Shown piece by piece: positions 18,626 to 27,190 of a stretch of DNA of 64,000 bases (position 1 is the stretch's first letter; the number at the start of each line of letters is the position of its first letter). Both the position numbers and the translations under genes were made by a program. The notes beneath the pieces were generated by a model. It made no database searches, was not told where the DNA came from, and was given only the letters and a program-made list of their open reading frames with translations. Source of the stretch: Candidatus Kapaibacterium sp. (lineage in GTDB: Bacteria > Bacteroidota > Ignavibacteria > Kapaibacteriales > JAEUSM01); NCBI GenBank assembly GCA_016788785.1, contig JAEUSM010000009.1, positions 62,001 through 126,000 on the forward strand. The letters are read 5' to 3'.

Positions 18626-19045
18626 ATGGAATATCCAATATACGAAAGAGACTTAGAATATCCATACTACAAAAGAGATATGGATATGATTCGAGAAATT
18701 CTATTTGTTTATGGTGGTTTAGCAAGTGATCAAATAAGAAATGATTTTTTCAAAAGATTAGAAGAATATGACCATAAATTACATTTTCATATCTTACTAC
18801 TTAGAGATGCTGGTTTTTTGTTGTGTCATCAAACCAAAGACCAACAAAAAAACTTAACTTTTGCAATATACATTACGCAATTGACTTGGAATGGATATGA
18901 TTTATTAGAATCAATAAAAGATGAGGGTATTTGGAAAAAGACTAAAGAAACCTGCCAAACAGTAGGTAGTTTCTCAATTCCTATAATTCAAAAAATCGCA
19001 GCACAATTGTTAGCTGAATCAATTAGAACTATTTTTAAACCCTAG
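18626..19045 (+). CDS. DUF2513 family protein
   Basis: The 139-residue protein has the DUF2513 pattern. YKRDMDMIREILF opens the conserved part, a winged-helix-like region follows with HFHILLLRDAGFLL, and ITQLTWNGYDLLESIKDEGIWKKTKE and a C-terminal amphipathic helix close it. The fold suggests a small DNA-associated or phage-related protein; function is not known. A nuclease gene follows after 15 bases, probably in the same operon. Confidence 0.75.
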   Translation: MEYPIYERDLEYPYYKRDMDMIREILFVYGGLASDQIRNDFFKRLEEYDHKLHFHILLLRDAGFLLCHQTKDQQKNLTFAIYITQLTWNGYDLLESIKDEGIWKKTKETCQTVGSFSIPIIQKIAAQLLAESIRTIFKP

Positions 19046-19060
19046 TTTTATAGATAAGAA

Positions 19061-19870
19061 ATGAAAAAAATCTTCCTCATATTCATTCTATCAGTATTAC
19101 CAGTATTTTCACAAATAGAAATACCAAAAGGTGCAAATGATTGTGAGTTCATTAAACATACCTACTTTAGCTTGTGTTATGATGAAGAACATGAACAAGC
19201 TCGATGGGTAGCTTATATACTTACAAAAGAGATGATAGTTGGTGAAAGTGTTTATCGAAAGGAGTATAAACCTGATAAAAAAGTTTCAACAGAATCTGCT
19301 AAAGATAGTGACTACTTAAATTCTAATTTTAGTAGAGGTCATTTAGCTCCAGCTGCAGACTTTAAATTTAGTCAATTAGGTATTGAAGAAAGTTACTTAT
19401 ATTCCAACATAAGTCCACAACTACAAGATGGATTCAATGAATCAGGTGGAGTTTGGAATAATTTGGAACAACGAGTAAGGGAATGGGTGTGCAAGGAAGA
19501 TACCGTATATATTGTTACAGGTCCAGTTTTGGATAACAAACTAATAAAGCGTAAACTTCCTAAAATACCTGATTCTAAAGTTAGCATACCAAAAGAGTTC
19601 TTCAAAGCAATATTAGTATATTCACAAAAAAGCGTTAAAGCTATCGCTTTCGTTGTTCCAAATTCCTCATCAAAAGATGATATTTTTAAGTACTCACTCT
19701 CAATTGATAGACTTGAAAAGTTAATAGGATATGACCTATTCAGCGAATTACCAGATGATATTGAAAAATCAATAGAAATAGATTTTGATACAAATGCTTG
19801 GCATCAAAATCCAAGACCCTATGTAAGAAAAAAACCTTCACCACCTTGTACAATTAAATCAAATAGATAG
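19061..19870 (+). CDS. Secreted DNA/RNA non-specific endonuclease (NUC1-like, His-Me finger)
   Basis: The 269-residue protein has a signal peptide ending near VFS. It then has the His-Me finger signature SRGHLAPAADF at about 90-100 and SNISPQLQDGFNESGGVWNNLEQRVREW at about 112-145. The catalytic His (RGH) and metal-binding Asn (NISPQ) are present. The first residue of the usual DRGH is Ser here, a substitution in a normally conserved spot. It should cut nucleic acid outside the cytoplasm, for nutrition or defence. It lies 15 bases after DUF2513. Confidence 0.82.
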   Translation: MKKIFLIFILSVLPVFSQIEIPKGANDCEFIKHTYFSLCYDEEHEQARWVAYILTKEMIVGESVYRKEYKPDKKVSTESAKDSDYLNSNFSRGHLAPAADFKFSQLGIEESYLYSNISPQLQDGFNESGGVWNNLEQRVREWVCKEDTVYIVTGPVLDNKLIKRKLPKIPDSKVSIPKEFFKAILVYSQKSVKAIAFVVPNSSSKDDIFKYSLSIDRLEKLIGYDLFSELPDDIEKSIEIDFDTNAWHQNPRPYVRKKPSPPCTIKSNR

Positions 19871-19928
19871 AAATTAATTAGAGCTTTGATTCCGAACTAA
19901 TCGCCTAAACGGTGAACGAATATTTCTT

Positions 19929-20151
19929 CAGTCTTACCCCTCTCCCTAACCCTCTCCCCAAAGGGGTGAGGGAGTTTTTGGGGGTAACCCATCGATGGAA
20001 AGGATTCCACCCCGCCATTTCATGGCACCCCTCAAGAGGGGAACCCAGAGAAGAAATCACCCCTTCAATGGAGGGAATTGTGATTTTGTTAATTTATTTA
20101 CCCTCTCCCCAAAGGGGTGAGGGAGTTTTTTTGTAGGTTTTAACCCATCGA
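19929..20151. repeat. GC-rich intergenic repeat cluster
   Basis: The same hairpin sequence (CCCTCTCCCC AAA GGGGTGAGGGAG, then TTTTT) occurs at 19950-19979 and 20101-20130. Each copy is followed by TAACCCATCGA, giving direct repeats about 151 bases apart. Between them is another weak inverted repeat (CACCCCTCAAGAGGGGAACC). Composition is far more GC-rich than the surroundings. An open frame across it is not a gene. Each copy ends in a T run and may also terminate the nuclease transcript. Confidence 0.7.
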
Positions 20152-20158
20152 GAAAAAA

Positions 20159-21286
20159 CTACACTCCCATTTCGTATAATCTGTAGGTTTTGTAGCGTTT
20201 GCCGTTCATGGATACGGTCATTGCTCGGTTCATCATTACGTTGTCTTCAAGTATCCACGATGCTTCCCAATGGAAGATGTTCAATTTTTTGGCTTCAACT
20301 CCGATGTCATGGTACAGCACTGCATCAAGCCCGGTTTTTTGAAATTCTGGTAATACGCCCATTATGGGAAGTCTTCCCCAATTGGTTTTTTTCAATTTGG
20401 TGAGTAAATGCCACACTCCCGTGAGCAATCCGCCGGATTTATTGTGTTTAAGTGCGTCGTTGACATTAGGCAAAGCAACGACAAATCCTGCTGGTTTTCC
20501 TTTCACTTCTGCAAGGAGTATCAAATTTCCATTGGCTATTTGTTTCAAATCATTTGCCAAATAGTCAAATTCTGCGTCAGTCATTCGCACAAATCCCCAA
20601 TTTGGTTGCCATGCTTGATTGTAGATATCTCGTAAAAATTCGACATCCTTTTTGAATTGGGTTTTGTTTTTCAAATCCATTTTTCGAATAGTTATGTCGT
20701 TACGTTCGCGAATCATTGCTTGAACACGAATCATTTTTTCTGTCATATACGTATCGAAATTAATATAATATGCGTACAAATCTTTTGCTTTTTCTAAACC
20801 ACATTTGAGTAAGAGTCGCTCGTAATATGGCGGATTGTAGCACATCAACATAATCGGCGATGAATCGAAACCTTCTACTAACAGCCCTGTTTCGTCGTTC
20901 AGTGTTGGGTTGACAGGTCCTCGGAGTGATGTGCAACCTTTTGCTTTGACCCATTGTTTTGCTGTATCGATGAGTGCATTTGCAATTTCTTGATTGTCAA
21001 TACATTCAAAAAAACCGAAAAAGCCAACTCCATCGTTATGGGTTTTCAAATGATTTCTATTGTAAATAGCAGCAATTCGACCAACAATCTTGTTGCTCTC
21101 AACTGCAATAAAACACTGAATATCCGTGTGTGTATACAAAGGGTTGTTTTTCGTATCTAAAAGTTTTTTCCTGTCCATAATCAATGGTGGTACCCAATTG
21201 GGATCATTTTGATAAAAATTCCATTGTGATTTGATAAATCGAAGTGTATCTTTGGCGTTTTGGATAGGTTGAATAGAAAAACTCAT
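20159..21286 (-). CDS. GNAT-fold N-acetyltransferase-like protein
   Basis: The 375-residue protein has the layout of a large GNAT family common in Bacteroidota. The N-terminus has PNWVPPLIMDRKKLLD and FIAVESNKIVGRIAAIYNRNH. A linker follows with LRGPVNPTLNDETGLLVEGFDSSPIMLMCYNPPYYERLL, and a second acyltransferase-like half ends in GRLPIMGVLPEFQKTGLDAVLYHDI. It is cytoplasmic, and the acceptor substrate is unknown. Confidence 0.72.
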   Translation of the reverse strand: MSFSIQPIQNAKDTLRFIKSQWNFYQNDPNWVPPLIMDRKKLLDTKNNPLYTHTDIQCFIAVESNKIVGRIAAIYNRNHLKTHNDGVGFFGFFECIDNQEIANALIDTAKQWVKAKGCTSLRGPVNPTLNDETGLLVEGFDSSPIMLMCYNPPYYERLLLKCGLEKAKDLYAYYINFDTYMTEKMIRVQAMIRERNDITIRKMDLKNKTQFKKDVEFLRDIYNQAWQPNWGFVRMTDAEFDYLANDLKQIANGNLILLAEVKGKPAGFVVALPNVNDALKHNKSGGLLTGVWHLLTKLKKTNWGRLPIMGVLPEFQKTGLDAVLYHDIGVEAKKLNIFHWEASWILEDNVMMNRAMTVSMNGKRYKTYRLYEMGV

Positions 21287-21368
21287 TGGCGTACCGTATG
21301 CAATTATTTTTGTATTTTTGTATAATATGGTGAAATAGTATCACACTTCAAAATTTTTTCTTGTAAAA

Positions 21369-22781
21369 ATGAACTATCAGAATCTCGTTTATAAGCCAAA
21401 TAAAACCGTTCGCATAGTAACAGCAGCTTCATTATTCGATGGGCATGATGCAGCAATTAACATTATGCGTCGCATTATCCAATCGACAGGAGCAGAGGTG
21501 ATTCACTTGGGTCATAACCGTTCCGTTGGCGATATTGTCTCTTGTGCTATTCAAGAAGATGCACAAGCGGTTGCGATTACAAGCTACCAAGGTGGACATA
21601 TAGAGTATTTCAAGTATATGTATGATTTGCTCAAAGAACGCAACGCTGGACATATCAAAATTTTTGGCGGTGGAGGTGGAACAATACTTCCTTCGGAAAT
21701 CGAAGAATTGCAAGCATACGGAATCAGTCGCATCTTCTCACCTGATGATGGACGAGAAATGGGATTGCAAGGTATGATCAACTACTTAGTAGAACAATCT
21801 GATTATTATACTCCTGTTGTCGCAGAACCAACATTGTTCGATGAAATACGAAGCAAAAATGCAGCTGCTATTGCGAGTGCAATTACACAAGTTGAAAAGG
21901 GAATGCTCACCAAAGAACAACTTGATGCACAAAATCGCACAACACAAAAAGCACCAATTTTGGGTATCACTGGAACTGGTGGTGCAGGAAAATCATCTTT
22001 GACAGATGAATTGATATGGAGATTTTTAGAAGACTTCCCGGAAAAAACAATTGCGATATTTTCTGTCGATCCATCAAAACGAAAAACTGGTGGAGCACTT
22101 TTAGGAGATAGAATTCGAATGAATTCCGTATCAAGTGACAGAGTGTATATGCGTTCATTTGCAACAAAACAAGCAAATATTGCCCTCAATCGCCATGTAG
22201 CAGATGCACTAAGTGTGCTGCAATTAGCAGGATTTGATTTGATTATAGTCGAAACGGCAGGAATTGGTCAATCTGATTCAGAAATTACTTCGATAGCTGA
22301 TGTATCATTGTATGTGATGACACCAGAATATGGAGCAGCATCGCAATTAGAAAAAATTGATATGATTGATTATGCAGATTTAGTTGCAATCAACAAATTT
22401 GACAAACGCGGTGCTTTGGATTCTCTGCGTGATGTGAAAAAGCAATACCAACGTAGTCGTGGGTTGTGGAATGTTGACAAGGAAGAAATGCCTGTATATG
22501 GCACCATTGCGTCACAATTCAATGACCCTGGAACAAATACATTGTATGTGTCTATCATTGAGAAGATTAATTCAATATTTCCTTCGCATTTTGATTCTCA
22601 TTTTTCTGCACAAAACCAAATGAGTGAAAAAATCTACATTATTCCTCCCGATAGAACACGATATTTGGCGGAAATTGCAGAAGAATCTCAGCGCTACAAT
22701 CAAGTTGTAACAGAACAATCCGAACTTGCACGATCATTGTTCCAAGTAAAAGGAACGATAGATTTATTAACAAAACACTAA
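21369..22781 (+). CDS. B12-binding plus G-protein chaperone protein (IcmF-like, lacking the mutase domain)
   Basis: The 470-residue protein matches the first half of the fused isobutyryl-CoA mutase IcmF. Residues about 13-145 are the cobalamin-binding domain, with FDGHDAA (base-off DxH), SYQGG and FGGGGG. Residues about 198-400 are the MeaB/MeaI-type GTPase, with Walker [19 protein letters not shown] and NKFD. The last 60 residues resemble the IcmF linker ([12 protein letters not shown]). The stop follows where the substrate-binding barrel should begin, and the next gene is an unrelated membrane protein. The barrel may be encoded elsewhere, or the protein may serve only as chaperone. Motifs needed for B12 and GTP binding are intact. 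Confidence 0.85.
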   Translation: MNYQNLVYKPNKTVRIVTAASLFDGHDAAINIMRRIIQSTGAEVIHLGHNRSVGDIVSCAIQEDAQAVAITSYQGGHIEYFKYMYDLLKERNAGHIKIFGGGGGTILPSEIEELQAYGISRIFSPDDGREMGLQGMINYLVEQSDYYTPVVAEPTLFDEIRSKNAAAIASAITQVEKGMLTKEQLDAQNRTTQKAPILGITGTGGAGKSSLTDELIWRFLEDFPEKTIAIFSVDPSKRKTGGALLGDRIRMNSVSSDRVYMRSFATKQANIALNRHVADALSVLQLAGFDLIIVETAGIGQSDSEITSIADVSLYVMTPEYGAASQLEKIDMIDYADLVAINKFDKRGALDSLRDVKKQYQRSRGLWNVDKEEMPVYGTIASQFNDPGTNTLYVSIIEKINSIFPSHFDSHFSAQNQMSEKIYIIPPDRTRYLAEIAEESQRYNQVVTEQSELARSLFQVKGTIDLLTKH

Positions 22782-22800
22782 ATGTAACAGTAGGTACACT

Positions 22801-23397
22801 ATGGGTGCAAGACTCTTCAAAAACTGGTGGTTAGTTTTATTAAAGGGTCTTGCCTTTTTGTTTCTACCATTATTTTCAGAAGGAATATCGTTTTTTGGAT
22901 TGCATTACATTAGTACGGTTTTTCTAATTATTGTGATATTTTCTGTAGCTGCTTCACTTGTCTATTCACTTCCTCCTCGGTATTCCATTTGGCATTTTGA
23001 AGCACTATTTGACATTCTGATGCTAATATTTTCACTCCTTCATGGTTTTATAGGGGATGGTTTTTTTCTCACTACCCTGTTTCTTGGTTATGCTATCCTT
23101 TTCATATTTTTAGGAAAAACACTCTTTGAAATAAAACTATTTCTGTCTTTTATTACAAATACATTCTTTCTCATTGGATTTATAACATTGGTGGTTTCAG
23201 TTTTCTCAGCAATTTGTACACCTGAGGAAATTCTTATATCACCTAATTCTGTGCAATCAAACTTAGCATCTATTTATTCTGCATTGTTTCCAAATTATAG
23301 CATTCTCTTTTTGAGTGTTTTTGGAATTTGTTTTTTGTATATTGCTATTCGAATGAAAATAATAACATCAACCCAACAACATTTACTACCTCGTTAA
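22801..23397 (+). CDS. Multi-pass membrane protein, DUF308/HdeD-like
   Basis: The 198-residue protein has about six hydrophobic helices and begins FKNWWLVLLKGLAFLFLPLF, like HdeD/DUF308 proteins (NWWLLLLRGI). Such proteins are linked to acid resistance in enterobacteria, but the match is only topological and N-terminal. It abuts the CHASE2 gene with no gap, so the two are probably co-expressed. Confidence 0.55.
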   Translation: MGARLFKNWWLVLLKGLAFLFLPLFSEGISFFGLHYISTVFLIIVIFSVAASLVYSLPPRYSIWHFEALFDILMLIFSLLHGFIGDGFFLTTLFLGYAILFIFLGKTLFEIKLFLSFITNTFFLIGFITLVVSVFSAICTPEEILISPNSVQSNLASIYSALFPNYSILFLSVFGICFLYIAIRMKIITSTQQHLLPR

Positions 23398-24732
23398 ATG
23401 GCGGAAGAACACGAAAATTCTCTTAACAAAGAATCCTATCAACCTGTTTTAAAACACTCTACCTTCGAGAATAAGGAAGTACGAAACTGGGTGTTTTTTT
23501 CATGGCAACACGTTGGTGCAATGGTTTTTACGGCAATTGTATTTATACTTTTAGGCGTAATCCCTTGGGGAGAATGGGATTTTATTGATCCAATTTCTGA
23601 AACCTTTGCAGATTTTGAAATTACGGATTTAGTGTTTTCAAAATTACGCGGTAACCAAGAAATTGACACAAATATTGTTATCGTTTCCATTGGAACCTTA
23701 CCTCGAGCAGGAATTGCCGAACAAATTCGCTTGATTCAATTGTATCAGCCTAAGGTAGTTGGAATTGACGCTTTTTTTTGGAATCGAAAGGATTCGTTGG
23801 TAGATGAAGAACTTTTGCAATCGCTCAGAGACTATAAGAATGTAGTGATTGTGTCAAAATTAGATTCACTGGATACAAGTTCTGACAAAGACACCAAGGA
23901 TTGGAAAACTCTTAGGACTTCATTTCCAGATTTTCATAAAGCAGCCACTTCTCACGGATTTGCCAATATGTATTCCGATGAGGATAAAGGTTTTCGAACT
24001 ATTCGTGGGTTTGTACCATTTCAAACAGTTAAAGGGCAACGAATCAATAATTTTGCGGTAGAAATTGCAAGATTGTATGATTCTAATTCCGTCAAATTAC
24101 TTCAAGTGCGAAATAAGGAAGTGGAAGTTATTAATTTTCGAGGTGACCATAATTCATTTTACTTTTTTGATTTTGACCAAATTACTCCTGAAACAGATTT
24201 GTCAGTAGTCAAAGATAAAATTGTTCTTTTTGGTTTTGTGGATAATCGATTCTCAGATGAGACTGGATATAAAGTCATCAATGGCTCAGTTGAAGATGCG
24301 TTTTTTACTCCAATGAATAAAAAATATCTCGGAAAAACATATCCTGATATGTACGGAGTAGCAGTCCATGCCAATGTAGTATCGATGATTTTAAACAAAA
24401 AATACATTGATAAGATGCCGAAAGTATTATCATTGATTGTAGTCTTTGTATTTACATATTTAAGTATTGTACTATTAACATTTCTGTATAACAAATTCAA
24501 AAAATACTATGATACTGTTGCTTTGGTTACACAAATTGTAATGTCTGTATCGTTAATGTTCTTGTTTTTGTTAATATTTGACACATTTGATTTTGATGCA
24601 GATTTTACACTCATTTTTGCTATTTTAGGTGTTTTGATTAATTTAAATGGTATGGAAATTTATTTTGCATTAGTTACTCAAGTAAAAATTTTGTATGTTC
24701 GCTATTATGTTTTGAGAAACAAAAAAGTGTAA
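23398..24732 (+). CDS. CHASE2-domain sensor without a fused output domain
   Basis: The 444-residue protein has one N-terminal helix (about 38-57). A periplasmic CHASE2 domain follows (about 60-330), with ITDLVFSKLRG, NIVIVSIG, QPKVVGIDAFF and YPDMYGVAVHANVVSMIL. Three closely spaced helices (about 340-430) then end the protein with only a dozen residues after them. Usual CHASE2 proteins continue into a kinase or cyclase; here there is none. It begins at the base after the previous stop. The signal sensed and any partner are unknown, but the FecR-like protein downstream is a known genomic companion of CHASE2 proteins. Confidence 0.85.
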   Translation: MAEEHENSLNKESYQPVLKHSTFENKEVRNWVFFSWQHVGAMVFTAIVFILLGVIPWGEWDFIDPISETFADFEITDLVFSKLRGNQEIDTNIVIVSIGTLPRAGIAEQIRLIQLYQPKVVGIDAFFWNRKDSLVDEELLQSLRDYKNVVIVSKLDSLDTSSDKDTKDWKTLRTSFPDFHKAATSHGFANMYSDEDKGFRTIRGFVPFQTVKGQRINNFAVEIARLYDSNSVKLLQVRNKEVEVINFRGDHNSFYFFDFDQITPETDLSVVKDKIVLFGFVDNRFSDETGYKVINGSVEDAFFTPMNKKYLGKTYPDMYGVAVHANVVSMILNKKYIDKMPKVLSLIVVFVFTYLSIVLLTFLYNKFKKYYDTVALVTQIVMSVSLMFLFLLIFDTFDFDADFTLIFAILGVLINLNGMEIYFALVTQVKILYVRYYVLRNKKV

Positions 24733-24776
24733 AGTACTTTGTTTAAATAGTAATTTTCTATAGATAATTGAATACC

Positions 24777-25826
24777 ATGAAACTGACAAGATTATATGTA
24801 GTTCTACTTACTCTGTTTTTGATATGTTTAAATACTGCTTTTTCACAAGAGGTATTTCGAGTGTTAGCGAAAAAGGGAAATGTTTCTATTGAAACAGGTG
24901 GTTCATCAGCACCTGCAAAACCATCTGACAAGGTAATGTCAGATTCTAAAATAGTTATTGGAGATGGTGGATATTTATCATTGGTTCATTCGACTTCACG
25001 TAGAAATGTTGAACTGTTAAAATCTGGCACATTCAAAGGAAAAGAATTATCAGCATCTGTAAGCTCTGTGAAACTTTCAACTTCCCAACGTTTTGCTGAT
25101 TTTGTTGTGAATGAAGTTGGTAAAAGTTCCAATCAATCATACCAAGATAATATGAAACTTGCAGGTTCTGTTTCTCGCTCTTCTAACAAACAGAAGACAG
25201 CACAAGAGCAGTTGCAAGACAAAATGAAAGAAAAATTCGCAGAAGAACAACAAAAACACGAATATCTTAAACATGTGTCTATTGATGATTGGTTCAAGGG
25301 TAATGAAGATGTCAATCTGACTGCATTCTTTCCATATGGAATGGTAGCCGAACCAACAAAAGGTGTATTCAAATGGATTCGAGGTTCAGGAAACAATACT
25401 AAGTTTACAGTCAATATTTGGGATGTTGATAAAGTTGTGTTGCTATATGCAGTAGAAACTGAAGATACGACCGTAACAATTAATTTAGTAGAGGCTGGAG
25501 TTACTGAAAGTTGTTTTTGGTCTATTGAGTCAAAAAATCCATCGTTCGAAACAGAAAAATATGAATTAGCAGTTCTAACAAAAGAACAACAAGATACTAT
25601 GGAAATGGAAAAAGCGGAAATAATCAAAGAACTAGGTGAAACTTCCTCTCCATTTGCAAAATTAGTCTTAGCTCGATTTGCGGAGGAATATTTATTACTT
25701 TCTGAAGCGGAACGATTATTTAAAGAAGTGATGGATGAAAACCCAACAGTTCCTGAATATAAAGGATTATACTGTAAGTTCTTATTACGTAATGGAAATT
25801 CAATTTTAGCAAAACCATATTTATAA
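24777..25826 (+). CDS. Secreted FecR-like domain protein
   Basis: The 349-residue protein has a signal peptide ending at AFSQ. A FecR-type beta region (about 25-100) follows, with VLAKKGNVSIETGG, DSKIVIGDGGYLSLVH and VELLKSGTF. A Gln/Lys-rich helical linker and a C-terminal region with a short TPR-like segment (LLSEAERLFKEVMDENP) come next. ATG 24777 is preferred to TTG 24768 for the cleaner signal peptide. FecR domains next to CHASE2 genes recur in bacteria, so it is probably part of the same sensing complex in the periplasm. Confidence 0.68.
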   Translation: MKLTRLYVVLLTLFLICLNTAFSQEVFRVLAKKGNVSIETGGSSAPAKPSDKVMSDSKIVIGDGGYLSLVHSTSRRNVELLKSGTFKGKELSASVSSVKLSTSQRFADFVVNEVGKSSNQSYQDNMKLAGSVSRSSNKQKTAQEQLQDKMKEKFAEEQQKHEYLKHVSIDDWFKGNEDVNLTAFFPYGMVAEPTKGVFKWIRGSGNNTKFTVNIWDVDKVVLLYAVETEDTTVTINLVEAGVTESCFWSIESKNPSFETEKYELAVLTKEQQDTMEMEKAEIIKELGETSSPFAKLVLARFAEEYLLLSEAERLFKEVMDENPTVPEYKGLYCKFLLRNGNSILAKPYL

Positions 25827-25843
25827 TTAAGGAGAAAAACATT

Positions 25844-26551
25844 ATGCCTGCTGTAACCAGTGAAATAATGTCAGACTTTGAAACTAGTGCTGATATACGA
25901 AGAGCACTCATTTATTCAAGTTTAGTAACACCGGAAGGAAGTGCTCTTGGAGCTGTAGAAGTACGAAATATGCAGGGAATATCAACTATGAGTGATAATT
26001 CTGCTGTTCCTTATGCTTTTTTTACAGGTTTTAGAGAACTACTGTTCATGAGTGTTTATTTAGAACTGAAAAAAAGTCCAACGTTAGCAAGACTAGAATT
26101 AGTAATGACACGATTTCTAATGAAAGCTCGAAACTCAACACAAGATACTGCCTTGGGTATAAATATTTCTCAAGATGAGCGTGGCCGTTACAGCAAAGCA
26201 CTCATGGATATTGTAGCTGCTTATAAACAAAATCAATCTAAAACTATCAAAGTTCGATCTGGTTTATTTGGTAAAAAAACAATTCAAGCTCCTTTTGCAT
26301 GGGATCTTGGGATTTTACAAGTTCTTTATAATCAACTATGGACAAGTGAAGATGTTATGACTGTTTTGAGATATTATTCTGAATATGAACCATCAGATGT
26401 TTCTAAATTAAATACCGTTATCCGCGGCAACAATGAAATTTATTCGATGTTGAATTGGGTGAAAAAAGATATGAGCGGTATGTCAGCAGCACAACAAAGA
26501 AAAGGTATCAAATTTGGTGATTTGTTTAACCCAACTACATTAGGTTTATAA
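25844..26551 (+). CDS. Hypothetical cytoplasmic protein of the CHASE2 cluster
   Basis: The 235-residue protein has no signal or membrane helix and is predicted mainly helical. It starts 17 bases after the FecR-like gene with a good AAGGAG site. No domain is recognised. Its last codon overlaps the converging NUDIX gene by six bases. By position it is the last gene of the unit and a candidate cytoplasmic partner of the CHASE2 protein. Confidence 0.55.
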   Translation: MPAVTSEIMSDFETSADIRRALIYSSLVTPEGSALGAVEVRNMQGISTMSDNSAVPYAFFTGFRELLFMSVYLELKKSPTLARLELVMTRFLMKARNSTQDTALGINISQDERGRYSKALMDIVAAYKQNQSKTIKVRSGLFGKKTIQAPFAWDLGILQVLYNQLWTSEDVMTVLRYYSEYEPSDVSKLNTVIRGNNEIYSMLNWVKKDMSGMSAAQQRKGIKFGDLFNPTTLGL

Positions 26552-27187
26552 GGTGTTCTTAAATCGTTCCCAAATGGTTGTTAATTCTTTGGTGATAATA
26601 GCCGTTGCACCCCAGAGTGGAATGGAAGAATGCACATTCCAATAAGGGACAGAATACTTTAGATTGTTATATTCCATGGGAAAATGTAATATGGAAGAAT
26701 CTTGTAAGAGGTTGATGTTGGTTGTAAATACTTCATCAACCTCTTCTTCGTTCAATTTGTACTTTTGTTCTTTTTGTAATACCGATAGAACGGGACTGAT
26801 GCCTGAATTAGAGTTAGGAACATACAAGGGAGATAGATTGCCTAGAACCTCTATATTTGAAGCTAGTAACCCAATTTCTTCATTTGCTTCTCTCAAAGCT
26901 GTTTCAACGGGAGTTTCCATTTCATCAGCTCTTCCACCTGGAAAGCTTATCTGATTTGTATGATTTCTTAGTTTAGAACTTCTGACTGTATACAATAATG
27001 AAAACGAAGTTACTTCAGGAATCATTAACACCAATACGGATGACTGCTTTGCAGTTGGTGGTGGCAAAAATTCTCTATCAGCAACGCCTTCTCGAAAAGG
27101 TGCCATAATTCTTTGTGAGGAAATTCCTGGCAAAAATCCCTCTTGAGAGATGTTGTTTTGTAAATAATCGACAAATTCTGAAAACAT
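26546..27187 (-). CDS. NUDIX hydrolase, CoA pyrophosphatase (NudL)-like
   Basis: The protein contains a full Nudix box, GGRADEMETPVETALREANEEIGL, which coordinates Mg for diphosphate hydrolysis. It is preceded by LRNHTNQISFPGG, the NuCoA motif of coenzyme A pyrophosphatases. ATG 27187 is chosen; a TTG at 27199 would extend the protein by four residues and overlap murE. The gene ends tail to tail with the preceding gene by six bases. Substrate CoA is inferred from the motif. Confidence 0.88.
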   Translation of the reverse strand: MFSEFVDYLQNNISQEGFLPGISSQRIMAPFREGVADREFLPPPTAKQSSVLVLMIPEVTSFSLLYTVRSSKLRNHTNQISFPGGRADEMETPVETALREANEEIGLLASNIEVLGNLSPLYVPNSNSGISPVLSVLQKEQKYKLNEEEVDEVFTTNINLLQDSSILHFPMEYNNLKYSVPYWNVHSSIPLWGATAIITKELTTIWERFKNTL

Positions 27188-27190
27188 AGT

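Noticed and set aside
18626-19870. DUF2513-nuclease pair as a toxin-antitoxin system
   Set aside because: The nuclease has a signal peptide and would be exported, so a cytoplasmic antitoxin partner is not needed; DUF2513 shows no antitoxin motif.
19912-20136. Open frame across the GC-rich repeats
   Set aside because: It consists of the repeat hairpins translated (PLPNPLPKG, PSPQRGEG) and has no ribosome site; composition follows the repeats, not coding DNA.
25133-25627. Open frame of 164 codons antisense to the FecR-like gene
   Set aside because: Ser/Cys-rich mirror translation of a well-supported coding region with signal peptide and ribosome context.
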